A stretch of 64,000 nt of DNA from Polaribacter vadi (GTDB lineage: Bacteria; Bacteroidota; Bacteroidia; Flavobacteriales; Flavobacteriaceae): positions 3,028,001-3,092,000 of the forward strand of contig NZ_CP017477.1 in the NCBI RefSeq assembly GCF_001761365.1. The letters are read 5' to 3'. The position numbers were made by a program, and so were the translations under genes. A model generated the notes under the pieces. That model was given only the letters and a program-made list of their open reading frames with translations. It had not been told where the DNA came from and searched no databases. How positions within the stretch are numbered: the first letter of the stretch is position 1; each line of letters opens with the position of its first letter. Positions 17,056 through 26,057 of this stretch are shown piece by piece.

Positions 17056-17188
17056 GCTAACGTGTTGTGTATGATTAGTTGCGTTGGCAGGAACTAAGTT
17101 ACTAAAAGAAAACGAACCAGAGGAAAATCCGTAGGATTTTCCGAGTACACACAGACCAGCAATTGATTATACACGTTGTTGTAAGCCG
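17056..17188. repeat. Palindromic cassette-boundary-like intergenic element
   Basis: Ends GTGTATGATTAGTTGC (left, near 17067-17082) and GCAATTGATTATACAC (right, 17159-17174) are imperfect inverted repeats (13 of 16 match). The middle contains a perfect GGAAAATCC GTA GGATTTTCC hairpin at 17132-17152. The right edge carries GTTGTAAGCC (17178-17187), whose inverse GGCTTACAAC lies at 17836-17845 on the other side of the neighbouring gene. The element resembles mobile or cassette boundary sequences and contains no ORF. Confidence 0.6.
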
Positions 17189-17192
17189 TTTT

Positions 17193-17819
17193 TTAGATTA
17201 CCGATTTCCAAATATTTTCTGTCGGTTTCTTTCCTGTTAAAACCTCTAGAATGTTAGTTATAAAGTCATTTTCAGTTTCTCCACTATCATCAATCATTTT
17301 TTTAAAGCTCATTGTTCCTAATGAAAATAAATGAGTTATATCAATTCTCCATACTTTGTCTTCACGATAAAAGTGAAAGAAAAAAGGTGTTTTCTGTCCA
17401 TTAACTACAAATTCAGCTTTTGAAAAATCTCCGTTTGTAATTACATTTCCTAATTCAGCATTTACAACACTATTTTTTCCAACCATTCCATTGTCAATTG
17501 CGTAAACAACTAAATCTTTACCATTGAAATTTAGCAAATCATTTTTAGCCACTCTATGTCTCATAGTCAATACAGTAAGTTTGTCTATTATTCCCATTGA
17601 ATCCACTTCCAATGAGTCAGCCGTTTTAACTTTATCCAAAATAGTTGAATAGTAATTTATAGTTCGACTGTCGACAAAATCAGCTGCTAACTTTCCTTTA
17701 TCGGTTAGAATAGCATTTTTATAATTCTCGAATGATTTTAAAACCAATTCTTTATCCGATTGTGAATAGCTTTTAATTGATAAAAAAATCAGAAATGTTA
17801 GTATAACTATTTTTTTCAT
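17193..17819 (-). CDS. Unknown secreted protein
   Basis: From the ATG at 17819 the 208-residue product starts MKKIVILTFLIFLSIKSYSQ, a clear signal peptide. The mature part (SDKELVLKSFENYKNAILTD..., FVVNGQKTPFFFHFYREDKV, WRIDITHLFSLG) looks like a small alpha+beta domain reminiscent of SnoaL/NTF2-like or DUF4878-type folds, but no family can be assigned. A longer frame to 17873 would place the signal peptide internally. The gene is bounded by inverted copies of GTTGTAAGCC, suggesting it moves as a cassette. Confidence 0.72.
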   Translation of the reverse strand: MKKIVILTFLIFLSIKSYSQSDKELVLKSFENYKNAILTDKGKLAADFVDSRTINYYSTILDKVKTADSLEVDSMGIIDKLTVLTMRHRVAKNDLLNFNGKDLVVYAIDNGMVGKNSVVNAELGNVITNGDFSKAEFVVNGQKTPFFFHFYREDKVWRIDITHLFSLGTMSFKKMIDDSGETENDFITNILEVLTGKKPTENIWKSVI

Positions 17820-18077
17820 ATTGTTTTGTTCAAATGGCTTACAACTCCTTATATAGTAACTTTTATTAAGCATATCCCGTAAATTTAACTGGATAAGATA
17901 ATTTTTTTGTTATAGTTATTCAGTAAATATAATTAAATTATTATCGTCTTAAAAACTTTTGTTCAGATTGGTTTTTTATCATTCTAGCAATAAGATTTTA
18001 CTTAAAAATTTACAAGAATAATTTTCAACCTTAAAAGAAATAATATCTCTAAACAAACCAAATTATTTTAGAAACTT

Positions 18078-18085
18078 TATCTTTG
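18078..18085 (+). promoter_or_regulatory. -7 promoter box (TATCTTTG) for PAP2 gene
   Basis: TATCTTTG is a perfect TAnnTTTG box. The TTG inside it is in frame with the downstream gene but is more likely promoter DNA; the ATG at 18104 follows 18 bases later. Confidence 0.6.
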
Positions 18086-18103
18086 GGGCTTCAATTTTAT
18101 TTA

Positions 18104-18964
18104 ATGAAAAAAGTATTTGTTATTTTTCTATTCACCATTTGTGTGAGTACAAGTTTTTCACAAACTGAAAAAATCTCTTTTAATTTAGAGTCAAACAGAA
18201 ATTTTTGGCAAAAATTTACCTACGATTTAGGGAATATGGCTGGTGGAATGGGTTATGCTTATTCAAGACCTTTACATTGGAAAAAAAAACAATTCGCAAA
18301 CTTTGGTTATGTTGCAGCTGGTACAGTAGCTCTTTACACAGTTGATGACGATATAGATAATTGGGCAAAAGGTTGGAGTGGACATACGCCTCGTTGGTTG
18401 GTAGATTATGGAAATGATATTGGAAGTCCAAACAACAATTACAAGTTAACTGGTGCTGTTTATTTAGTAGGTTTGTTTACAGACGATCCTAAATTAAGAA
18501 GAACTGGAGTTTTATTAATTTCATCTGCATCTGCTGCTGGTTTATTACAACAAGTATCCAAAAGAATTATTGGTAGAGCAAGACCAAGAATAGATGTTGG
18601 TAAAGATAAATTTGATCCTTTTCATATAGACAGAGTTTTTAACTACGATTCTTTTCCATCAGGTCATGTAATGTTAGGTTTTACAAATGCGTATGCAATT
18701 GCGAAACAATTTGATAACCCGTGGATAAAAGCTGGTTTATACACAGTAGGTTCTATACCTGGTTTAAGCAGAATTATAGATCGTTTTCATTGGGTTTCAG
18801 ATGTTGTGTTTTCTACAGCAATCAGCATTTTTATTGTAGAAGCAATCGATCGTTTTTTAGATACTAAATACGATGAAAAATACAACTCCGTAAAAAAACA
18901 GAAAAAAGTAGTTTGGGATTTACAAGTAACTCCAAGAACTTTTGGAATTTCTATGAATTTTTAA
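18104..18964 (+). CDS. PAP2-family phosphatase
   Basis: The 286-residue protein has a signal peptide (MKKVFVIFLFTICVSTSFSQ) and the three PAP2 phosphatase motifs: KRIIGRARP (residues 153-161, KX6RP), FPSGHVM (PSGH 185-188) and SRIIDRFHWVSD (222-233, SRX5HX3D). It probably removes phosphate from an isoprenoid or lipid phosphate at the periplasmic face or outer membrane. The ATG at 18104 is chosen because the upstream TTG sits in the -7 box. Ten bases separate it from the MazG-like gene, so a small operon of three genes is likely. Confidence 0.9.
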   Translation: MKKVFVIFLFTICVSTSFSQTEKISFNLESNRNFWQKFTYDLGNMAGGMGYAYSRPLHWKKKQFANFGYVAAGTVALYTVDDDIDNWAKGWSGHTPRWLVDYGNDIGSPNNNYKLTGAVYLVGLFTDDPKLRRTGVLLISSASAAGLLQQVSKRIIGRARPRIDVGKDKFDPFHIDRVFNYDSFPSGHVMLGFTNAYAIAKQFDNPWIKAGLYTVGSIPGLSRIIDRFHWVSDVVFSTAISIFIVEAIDRFLDTKYDEKYNSVKKQKKVVWDLQVTPRTFGISMNF

Positions 18965-18973
18965 TCAAATAAA

Positions 18974-19300
18974 ATGAGCATACAAAACGCACAACAACAA
19001 GTAGACGATTGGATAAAAAATCACGGAGTTCGTTATTTTAACGAGCTTACAAATATGGCGCAATTAACGGAAGAAGTTGGCGAAGTTGCCAGAATTATTG
19101 CAAGACGTTATGGAGAGCAAAGTGAAAAAGAATCGGATAAAAATAAAGATTTAGGAGAAGAATTGGCAGATGTTATGTTTGTAGTTTTGTGTTTGGCAAA
19201 TCAAACAGGCATTAACTTACAAGATGCTTTTGATAAAAAGTTAGATATTAAAACAAAACGCGATCATAATCGTCATCATAATAATGAAAAACTAAAATAA
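18974..19300 (+). CDS. MazG-like nucleotide pyrophosphohydrolase
   Basis: This 108-residue all-alpha protein carries the MazG/NTP-PPase metal site: QLTEEVGEVARIIARRYGE (EEXXE) and DLGEELADVMFVVLCLANQ (EXXD). It should hydrolyse nucleoside triphosphates to monophosphates and pyrophosphate, a house-cleaning or pool-control role. Length is normal for single-domain MazG proteins. The next gene begins at the base directly after its stop. Confidence 0.92.
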   Translation: MSIQNAQQQVDDWIKNHGVRYFNELTNMAQLTEEVGEVARIIARRYGEQSEKESDKNKDLGEELADVMFVVLCLANQTGINLQDAFDKKLDIKTKRDHNRHHNNEKLK

Positions 19301-19549
19301 ATGAAGTTTACAGAAAAAATAAAACATCCAGAATTTTGGAGAAATTTTACAAGAATTGCCATTCCTTTTTTTATCATCGTTATTGTTTTCTCTCTGTTAT
19401 GGAATAGTTGGAGTCAAATTTTTTCGGGTGATTTTGCAGCAGTTGCAGAAACCAACTTTAATGATGGAAAATGGAAAACATTCTTTGGCGTTAAAATAGT
19501 AGTATGTGTTATTTACGGTTTGTATGTAACTAATAAAAATATGAAATAA
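19301..19549 (+). CDS. Small unknown membrane protein
   Basis: The 82-residue protein has two transmembrane helices (FTRIAIPFFIIVIVFSLLW and GVKIVVCVIYGLYVTNK). It starts immediately after the MazG-like stop and ends at a strong terminator. Small proteins of this kind next to MazG and aroA are common in Flavobacteriaceae, but their function is unknown to me. Confidence 0.8.
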   Translation: MKFTEKIKHPEFWRNFTRIAIPFFIIVIVFSLLWNSWSQIFSGDFAAVAETNFNDGKWKTFFGVKIVVCVIYGLYVTNKNMK

Positions 19550-19578
19550 AAAAAAGCGACTTATTAAGTCGCTTTTTT
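19548..19578 (+). terminator. Rho-independent terminator of the PAP2-mazG-membrane protein operon
   Basis: A perfect stem AAGCGACTT / AAGTCGCTT with loop ATT and flanking A- and T-runs begins at the stop codon of the small membrane protein gene. Confidence 0.85.
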
Positions 19579-19700
19579 GCACTTTGGTAATCTCAATGTG
19601 TTATTTTGAGATTGAACTGGATTTAAATAAAACCACATTATTTTCGTGTTTTCCAATTACAATGAATCTAATGAACGTCAGTCTGAGCTTGTCGAAGACG
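19579..19700 (+). repeat. MITE-like unit, copy 1 (left of GIY-YIG gene)
   Basis: This ~122-bp unit opens with GCACTTTGGTAATCTCAATG and ends with GTCAGTCTGAGCTTGTCGAA. It matches the unit at 20094 along nearly its whole length, including the inner landmarks GGATTTAAATA and AACAATGAATCTAA (here TTACAATGAATCTAA). Its left terminal repeat is decayed compared with the other copies. It ends six bases before the GIY-YIG stop codon. Confidence 0.8.
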
Positions 19701-19706
19701 ATTCAA

Positions 19707-20015
19707 CTACATTCTAGAATTAAAATTTTCTGTATAATTTTTAGAAAACTTTACTAAATCATCCCAATTTTCATCAATTAAAGCTTGTTTTTTTCTTCTA
19801 GACCAACCTTTTATTTTCTTTTCATATTGAATTGCATCTCTAGGGTCTGAACATTCCAAATACCATTTCAGTTCTAAAGGTAATCTAGAACTTGTATAAG
19901 AATCTTTACTTTTACCAGACTTATGTTCTATTATTCTTCTTTCTAAATCGTTCGTCATTCCTGTGTAAAACGATTTATCAGAACAAAGTAAAATATAAAC
20001 ATAATAGACTCTCAT
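19707..20015 (-). CDS. GIY-YIG nuclease family protein
   Basis: The 102-residue protein is a single GIY-YIG domain of the UPF0213/UvrC-N type: VYYVYILLCSDKSFYTG (YVY and YTG as the GIY and YIG equivalents), NDLERRIIEH with the catalytic Arg region, and IQYEKKIKGWSRRKKQALI with the metal-binding Glu (Glu65). Such domains cleave DNA with one metal ion. There is no additional DNA-binding domain. The gene is enclosed by MITE-like repeats: its stop lies six bases from copy 1, and copies 2-4 start about 80 bases upstream of its start. Several flavobacteria carry many such genes; a link with the repeats is inferred here. Confidence 0.9.
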   Translation of the reverse strand: MRVYYVYILLCSDKSFYTGMTNDLERRIIEHKSGKSKDSYTSSRLPLELKWYLECSDPRDAIQYEKKIKGWSRRKKQALIDENWDDLVKFSKNYTENFNSRM

Positions 20016-20093
20016 TTTTTATTTTAAATTGATGTGATTTGATAAATTACTTATGTAAATATATTAGTTGAGCTTATGGAAAATCACTCAGTT

Positions 20094-20480
20094 GCATTTC
20101 GACAAGCTCAATGTGACCTTTTGAGTTTCAATTGGATTTAAATATAACTACATTATTTTCTTGTTTTCCAATAACAATGAATCTAACGAACGTCAGTCTG
20201 AGCTTGTCGAAGACCTTTGTACGCATTTCGACAAGCTCAATGTGACATTGTTAGTTGTTAATTGGGTTTTAGTAAAACTACATTATTCTTTTATTTTCAA
20301 ATAGTAGTAAAAATAACGAATGTCAGTCTGAGCTTGTCGAAGACTTTTTGTTGTATTTCAATAAGCTCAATGTGACATCCTTATTTTTAATTGTTTTTAG
20401 TAAAACTAAATTATTTTATAAATTTCAAATTATAATAAATCTAAAGAATGTTAGTTTAAGTTTACTAAAAAACATCAATC
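20094..20480 (+). repeat. Three tandem ~129-bp MITE-like units (copies 2-4)
   Basis: Units start near 20094, 20223 and 20353. In copies 2 and 3 the left end TTTCGACAAGCTCAATGTGA and the right end GTCAGTCTGAGCTTGTCGAA form terminal inverted repeats matching at 17 of 20 bases. All units have the same orientation. Copy 4 is degenerate (ATAAGCTCAATGTGAC to GTTAGTTTAAGTTTACT). Together with 20016-20093 they fill the 459-bp gap before the next gene, and no coding sequence was seen there. Confidence 0.9.
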
Positions 20481-23400
20481 CAACTGAATCAAATCGATAT
20501 TACTGTCTTTTACTTTTTGATTTAACTCTTTTACACCATTTGTAAAAAGAGCATTTAATTTCACCAGTTCTGCATCAATTTCTTTTGTAATTTTATTTTT
20601 AAAATCGATTGCTTGTTGAGTAGGAGCGTAGTTACCAATTCTTGTTAACGAGTTTAAATGTGCCAATTTATTATTTAAACGTATTGGATAATTCAAAGGG
20701 TCTTGTCCACTTTTAGATTTTGTTTGATATAAAGTTTCCTCAATTTTGGTCATATCTTTTACAAGTTTATCAGCAAAATCTAGTAACTCTTTATGTTTTG
20801 TTTTATCAGTAATAGATTTTTTTAACAACCCAACTTGACTTCTTACTTTCTTTACATTTTTCAATGCTTTGTGTATTTCAGTCATTTTACTGTTAATGTC
20901 GTTGATGAAATCAAACTGTGCTTTCATTTCAGATTCACTAACTTCAGAACTTGGGTTGTTGATAATTTTAAAATTTTGAGTTTGCTTAGAATCATTTACA
21001 ACCAATTCCACTTTATAAGTTCCAGGCAAAGCCATTGGCCCATTTAAAGAAGCCCACCACAAAATCATTCCTTCTACAGATTCTGCTCCATCATACATCA
21101 TATTCCAGTTAAAAATATTATTTCCATCTTCAACTTTTAGAGTACCTTCTTTATTTTCTTTGTTTGGTTTTGTTGAGAATTTCTTAATTAAATTATCATT
21201 CAAATCATAAAAAGAAAGTGAAATTGTATCTTTTTTATTTACTGATTTGATAAAATAATTCACAGCAACTCCACCTGCATGATTGGTTCCAGCAGTTCTA
21301 GAAGTTCGTCCATTTCCACCAGATAAATTATACGCATCTTTCGGTTTGTATAAAACAACTTCTTTTTTTAATGTTGATGAATTTAGTTGATGTAAAGGTG
21401 TTAAATCGTCAATAATCCAAAGAGATCTACCTTGCGTTGCTACAATTAAATTATCGTCTTTTATGGCTAAATCTGTGATAGGTACAATTGGTAAATTTTG
21501 CTGAAAAGATTCCCAATTTTTACCATCATCAAACGAAACATACATTCCTTTTTCAGTTCCTGCATACAACAAACCTTTACGTTTTGGATCTGCTCTTAAA
21601 GCTCTTGTAAAACTTTCTTCTTCAATACCATCAACTATTAAATCCCAAGATTTTCCATAATTTTCAGTTTTATAAATGTAGGGTCTGTAATCTCCAGATT
21701 TGTATTTTGTACCAACAATATAGGCACTTCCTTTATCAAAAGGACTCACTTCAATACAGTTAATCATCATCCATTCTGGCATTTTTTTAGGAGTGATATT
21801 TTCCCATTTTTCACCATTATTTTTAGAAACGTGCACTAAACCATCATCTGAACCTGTATAAATTAAACCCGTTTCTAAAGCAGATTCTGTAGCAGCGAAA
21901 ATGGTTCCATAATATTCTACACCAGTATTATCTTGTGTAATTGGCCCTCCAGAAGATTTTAAAGTTTCAGGATCATTTCTTGTTAAATCTGGACTGATTA
22001 ATTTCCAAGATTGCCCTTCATTTTCTGTTACATGCAAATGATTAGAACCTGCATATAATCTTTTTTTATTGTTTGGTGAAAAGAAAATTGGGAAATTCCA
22101 CTGAAATCTGTATTTAAAATCTTCAGCTCCATGACCCATTGGGTCATCTGGCCAAACATTAATAGCACGAGTTTCATTCGTTTTATGATTTACTCTTGTA
22201 AGCAAACCACCATAACTTCCACCATAAACAATATCATCATTTAAAGGGTCCACAGCAATATGTGCACTTTCTCCACCAGCAGTTGAACTCCAATCAGATT
22301 CTGTTATAAATCTACCATCATTTCTGTGCGAAATTCTCACAGTAGAATTATCTTGTTGTGCAGATAAAATTCTATATGGAAAATGATTGTCTGTAGTAAC
22401 TCTATAAAATTGAGAAGTTGGTTGGTTGTTCATGGTACTCCAATTTTCACCAGCATCAAAAGAAATTTGCGCTCCTCCATCATCACCAATAATCATTCTT
22501 TGGTTATCTTCTGGAGCAATCCATAAATCATGATGATCTCCATGAGGAGCATTGTAGGTTTTATACGTTTTTCCACCATCTGTAGATTTATGATAGCGAA
22601 CATTTAATACATATAAAATATCTTCATCTTGAGTATCTGCATACAAACGTGTGTAATACCAAGCTCTTTGTCTTAATTTTCTTTCAGAATTTATTAAACT
22701 CCAAGTTTTTCCTGCATCTGTAGATTTGTAAACTCCACCTTTTTCATTTTCGATTAAAGCGTACACAATATCAGAATTTACAGGCGAAACTGTAACTCCA
22801 GCAATTCCCCAAATTCCAGTAGGTAACCCTTTATTTGTAGAAATATTCGTCCACGTTTCACCTTCATCAGTACTTTTCCAGAGTGCAGAACCTTTTCCTC
22901 CAGAAGATAAACTGTAAGGAGTTCTTCTCACATCCCAAGTTGTGGCATATAAAATTCTTGGATTATTAGGATCGATAATTAAATCTATAACTCCAGAATT
23001 TTCATCAGAAAATAGTACTTTTCTCCAAGTTTCTCCACCATCAACAGTTTTGTAAACACCTCTTTCTTGAGTCGGTTTGTATAAATCTCCCATAACTCCT
23101 GCAAAAACAATATCTGCATTTTTTGGATGAATTCTCATTCTTGGAATATGTCTTGAGTTTTTTAAACCCATATGTTTCCATGTTTTTCCTGCGTTTTCAG
23201 ATTTCCAAATTCCATCTCCAGAAGAAACATTTCCACGAACTGTTTTTTCTCCCATTCCAACATAAATTACATTATTATCCGATTCTGCAACTGCAACTGC
23301 ACCTACTGAACCTCCAAAAAATCCGTCGGAAATATTTTGCCAAGTGTTACCTGCATCCGTAGTTTTCCATACACCACCACCAGTTGCACCCATGTAAAAT

Positions 23401-23582
23401 AAGTTTGCTTTGTTATTTACGCCTGTTACTGCAGCACTTCTACCACCTCTAAAAGGACCAATATTTCTGTATTTTACTTTGCTAAAATATTCGTCAGAAA
23501 CTTGGGTAGCTTTTTTTTGTGCATTAACTTTGGCATTCGCAGATAATAAAAAGCAAAAAGCCAGAAAAAGAATTTTTTTCAT
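20475..23582 (-). CDS. Large secreted BNR/VPS10 (sortilin-like) beta-propeller protein
   Basis: The 1,035-residue protein has a signal peptide (MKKILFLAFCFLLSANAKVNA) and a long series of BNR/sortilin repeats with the Asp-box-like pattern SxDxGxTW (for example TTDAGNTWQNIS, SENAGKTWKHM, TVDGGETWRKV, STDEGETWTNI, STDAGKTWSLI, SDDGLVHVSKNNGEKWENI) up to about residue 740. The family signature FRGGRSAAVTGV is near the N-terminus. The last 150 residues are alpha-helical and charged. These proteins are annotated as VPS10-domain or BNR glycosyl hydrolase-like; enzymatic activity is unproven. The gene is monocistronic and divergent from aroA. Confidence 0.88.
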   Translation of the reverse strand: MKKILFLAFCFLLSANAKVNAQKKATQVSDEYFSKVKYRNIGPFRGGRSAAVTGVNNKANLFYMGATGGGVWKTTDAGNTWQNISDGFFGGSVGAVAVAESDNNVIYVGMGEKTVRGNVSSGDGIWKSENAGKTWKHMGLKNSRHIPRMRIHPKNADIVFAGVMGDLYKPTQERGVYKTVDGGETWRKVLFSDENSGVIDLIIDPNNPRILYATTWDVRRTPYSLSSGGKGSALWKSTDEGETWTNISTNKGLPTGIWGIAGVTVSPVNSDIVYALIENEKGGVYKSTDAGKTWSLINSERKLRQRAWYYTRLYADTQDEDILYVLNVRYHKSTDGGKTYKTYNAPHGDHHDLWIAPEDNQRMIIGDDGGAQISFDAGENWSTMNNQPTSQFYRVTTDNHFPYRILSAQQDNSTVRISHRNDGRFITESDWSSTAGGESAHIAVDPLNDDIVYGGSYGGLLTRVNHKTNETRAINVWPDDPMGHGAEDFKYRFQWNFPIFFSPNNKKRLYAGSNHLHVTENEGQSWKLISPDLTRNDPETLKSSGGPITQDNTGVEYYGTIFAATESALETGLIYTGSDDGLVHVSKNNGEKWENITPKKMPEWMMINCIEVSPFDKGSAYIVGTKYKSGDYRPYIYKTENYGKSWDLIVDGIEEESFTRALRADPKRKGLLYAGTEKGMYVSFDDGKNWESFQQNLPIVPITDLAIKDDNLIVATQGRSLWIIDDLTPLHQLNSSTLKKEVVLYKPKDAYNLSGGNGRTSRTAGTNHAGGVAVNYFIKSVNKKDTISLSFYDLNDNLIKKFSTKPNKENKEGTLKVEDGNNIFNWNMMYDGAESVEGMILWWASLNGPMALPGTYKVELVVNDSKQTQNFKIINNPSSEVSESEMKAQFDFINDINSKMTEIHKALKNVKKVRSQVGLLKKSITDKTKHKELLDFADKLVKDMTKIEETLYQTKSKSGQDPLNYPIRLNNKLAHLNSLTRIGNYAPTQQAIDFKNKITKEIDAELVKLNALFTNGVKELNQKVKDSNIDLIQLD

Positions 23583-23638
23583 GTTTGGTTAGTTGTAAGT
23601 TTAAGCCTTAAAAATAAGAATTAAAATCAATTTTTAGA

Positions 23639-24874
23639 ATGGACATATTGTTAAATATTTTAGCTGATAAAAAAATAAACGAAAAAATTACTATTTCTGG
23701 TTCTAAAAGTGAATCTAATAGATTGCTGATTTTACAAAAACTTTTTCCAGAAATCACTATTGAAAATTTATCAGATTCTGATGACTCTGTGCACATGCAA
23801 CATGCACTTTCTACAAAAGAAGAACTAGTTGATATTGGGCATGCAGGAACTGCTATGCGTTTTTTAACAAGTTATTTTGCTGTAAACGATGGTAGAGAAA
23901 CTGTATTAACAGGTTCTCATAGAATGCAAAACAGACCCATTGAAATTTTGGTAAATGCTTTGAGAGATTTAGGTGCTGAAATTACCTATGAAGATAAAGA
24001 AGGGTATCCACCAATAAGAATTAAAGGAAAAAAGATTACAAAAGATAAAGTACAAATTAATGGAAATGTAAGTAGCCAATATATTTCTTCTTTGTTATTA
24101 ATTGCATCAAAATTAGAAAACGGATTAGAAATTGAATTGATTGGTAAAATTACTTCTGTTCCTTATATAAATATGACATTGAGTTTGTTAACGCAATTAG
24201 GAATTGAAAATACCTTTGAAGGAAATCTTATAAAAGTACATCCGAAGAAAAATATCGCAAAGCAAATTGTTGTGGTAGAATCAGATTGGAGTTCTGCAAG
24301 TTATTTCTATTCGATTGCTGCATCTTTGGCCATTGGTTCTACAATTCAATTGTCAGCTTATAAAAGAGAAAGTTTACAAGGCGATTCTTGTTTGGCAGAA
24401 ATTTACCAACATTTTGGGGTAACAACCACTTTTGGTGATCATTTTATTACACTAAAAAAAGAAAAAGAATGCAATAAAGAGGTTTTAGAAATCGATTTGA
24501 AAAACGCTCCAGATATTGCACAGACAATTGCAGTTACCTGTTTTTCTGAAAGTATTGCTTGTAATTTAACAGGTTTACACACGCTAAAAATTAAAGAAAC
24601 GGATAGATTGGTGGCTTTAGAAGACGAATTAACGAAATTAGGAGCAAATATTTCTGTTACAAATGAAAGTTTGCAGTTAGAAAAATCAACTGAAATAAAA
24701 GAAAATATTGCCATAAAAACCTATAATGATCATAGAATGGCAATGGCTTTTGCGCCTTTAGCATTAAAGGTTCCTTTAAAAATTTTAGATGCTGAAGTTG
24801 TTACAAAATCGTATCAAAAATTTTGGGACGATATGCAACAAATTGGCATCCAAATAAAAGAAGTTAAAAGATAA
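23639..24874 (+). CDS. aroA: 3-phosphoshikimate 1-carboxyvinyltransferase (EPSP synthase)
   Basis: AroA joins phosphoenolpyruvate to shikimate 3-phosphate in aromatic amino acid synthesis. The 411-residue protein has the N-terminal SGSKSESNRLLIL (Lys/Ser/Arg substrate contacts), VDIGHAGTAMRFLTSYFA, the middle DWSSASYFYS, and the C-terminal LKIKETDRLVALEDELTKLG and YNDHRMAMAFAPLA. It is slightly shorter than typical proteobacterial enzymes, as usual in Bacteroidota. It is followed by queA 67 bases on, which has its own promoter. Confidence 0.96.
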   Translation: MDILLNILADKKINEKITISGSKSESNRLLILQKLFPEITIENLSDSDDSVHMQHALSTKEELVDIGHAGTAMRFLTSYFAVNDGRETVLTGSHRMQNRPIEILVNALRDLGAEITYEDKEGYPPIRIKGKKITKDKVQINGNVSSQYISSLLLIASKLENGLEIELIGKITSVPYINMTLSLLTQLGIENTFEGNLIKVHPKKNIAKQIVVVESDWSSASYFYSIAASLAIGSTIQLSAYKRESLQGDSCLAEIYQHFGVTTTFGDHFITLKKEKECNKEVLEIDLKNAPDIAQTIAVTCFSESIACNLTGLHTLKIKETDRLVALEDELTKLGANISVTNESLQLEKSTEIKENIAIKTYNDHRMAMAFAPLALKVPLKILDAEVVTKSYQKFWDDMQQIGIQIKEVKR

Positions 24875-24886
24875 ATAGTCAAACAC

Positions 24887-24918
24887 TTGACAACGCCTAT
24901 TCGCATATCGTATCTTTG
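24887..24918 (+). promoter_or_regulatory. Promoter of queA (-33 TTG, -7 TATCTTTG)
   Basis: A TTG at 24887-24889 and TATCTTTG at 24911-24918 are separated by 21 bases, matching the Bacteroidota TTG/TTTG-N19-22-TAnnTTTG arrangement. The queA ATG is 23 bases downstream. This is the most complete promoter seen in the window. Confidence 0.7.
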
Positions 24919-24941
24919 CATTTTTTAAGCAAATTATATAT

Positions 24942-25991
24942 ATGAAATTATCACAATTTGATTTTGAATTACCAGAAGAATTGTTAGCGGTTTATCCTCC
25001 AGAACATAGAGATGAATCTCGTTTAATGGTATTGAATAGAAAAGAACAAACTATTGAGCATAAAAAGTTTAAAGACCTTATTGATTATTTTGATGAAGGT
25101 GATGTAATGATGCTGAATAACACCAAGGTTTTTCCTGCAAGAATGTATGGTAACAAAGAAAAAACAGGTGCAAGAATCGAGGTTTTCTTATTGAGAGAAT
25201 TAAATTCAGAAAATAGATTATGGGATGTTTTGGTAGACCCAGCAAGAAAAATTAGAATTGGAAACAAATTATTTTTTGGTGATGATGATAGTTTAGTTGC
25301 AGAAGTTATCGATAATACAACCTCAAGAGGAAGAACATTGCGTTTTTTGTTTGATGGTAGTTACGAAGCTTTTAGGGAAAAATTATTAGAATTGGGTGAA
25401 ACACCTTTGCCAAGATCAATTAATAGAGAAGTTGAGGCTTCAGATGAAGAGCGTTACCAAACAATTTACGCAAAAAATGAAGGTGCAGTTGCAGCACCAG
25501 CAGCTGGTTTGCATTTTTCTAAACATTTACTAAAACGTTTAGAAATTAAAGGTGTAGATTTTGCAGAAATGACATTACATATTGGTTTAGGAACTTTTAG
25601 TTCTGTAGAAGTAGAAGATTTATCAAAACATAAAATGGATTCTGAGCAAGTTATAATTTCTGCAGCAACTGCAGATAAAATTAACAAGGCAAAGAAAGAA
25701 AAACGAAGAATTTGTGCAGTAGGAACCACAGTTATGAGAACTGTAGAATCTTCAGTTTCTTCTAAGCAAGAATTAAATGCTTATGAAGGTTGGACGAATA
25801 AATTTATTTTTCCTCCTTACGATTTTAGCATCGCAAATGCAATGATTACGAATTTTCATCCACCAAAATCTACGTTAATGATGCAAGGAGCAGCATTTGC
25901 AGGGTATGATTTTTTAATGGAAGCGTACAAATTAGCAATCAAAGAAGGCTATAAATTCTCTACATATGGAGATGCACTTTTAATTATCTAA
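24942..25991 (+). CDS. queA: S-adenosylmethionine:tRNA ribosyltransferase-isomerase
   Basis: QueA transfers and isomerises the ribosyl group of SAM onto 7-aminomethyl-7-deazaguanine in tRNA, making epoxyqueuosine. The 349-residue protein carries the family motifs [23 protein letters not shown] (split family signature at the start), [29 protein letters not shown] and [16 protein letters not shown]. Length is normal. A full promoter precedes it and a terminator follows at 26018. Confidence 0.96.
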   Translation: MKLSQFDFELPEELLAVYPPEHRDESRLMVLNRKEQTIEHKKFKDLIDYFDEGDVMMLNNTKVFPARMYGNKEKTGARIEVFLLRELNSENRLWDVLVDPARKIRIGNKLFFGDDDSLVAEVIDNTTSRGRTLRFLFDGSYEAFREKLLELGETPLPRSINREVEASDEERYQTIYAKNEGAVAAPAAGLHFSKHLLKRLEIKGVDFAEMTLHIGLGTFSSVEVEDLSKHKMDSEQVIISAATADKINKAKKEKRRICAVGTTVMRTVESSVSSKQELNAYEGWTNKFIFPPYDFSIANAMITNFHPPKSTLMMQGAAFAGYDFLMEAYKLAIKEGYKFSTYGDALLII

Positions 25992-26017
25992 GAAAATTTT
26001 AAGTTCAAAATACTATT

Positions 26018-26048
26018 AAAAACTGACGATTTATAATTGTCAGTTTTT
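26018..26048 (+). terminator. Rho-independent terminator of queA
   Basis: AAAACTGAC and GTCAGTTTT form a stem around an AT-rich loop, followed by a T-run, 26 bases after the queA stop. Confidence 0.75.
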
Positions 26049-26057
26049 TTGTTTTTT

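Noticed and set aside
17056..17188. Integron attC site
   Set aside because: The inverted ends and hairpin are suggestive, but the classical RYYYAAC/GTTRRRY cores are not matched and no integrase gene is present.
20094..20480. Possible CRISPR array
   Set aside because: Units of ~129 bp are similar over their whole length, with inverted ends and no unique spacers; this is a MITE-like tandem array.
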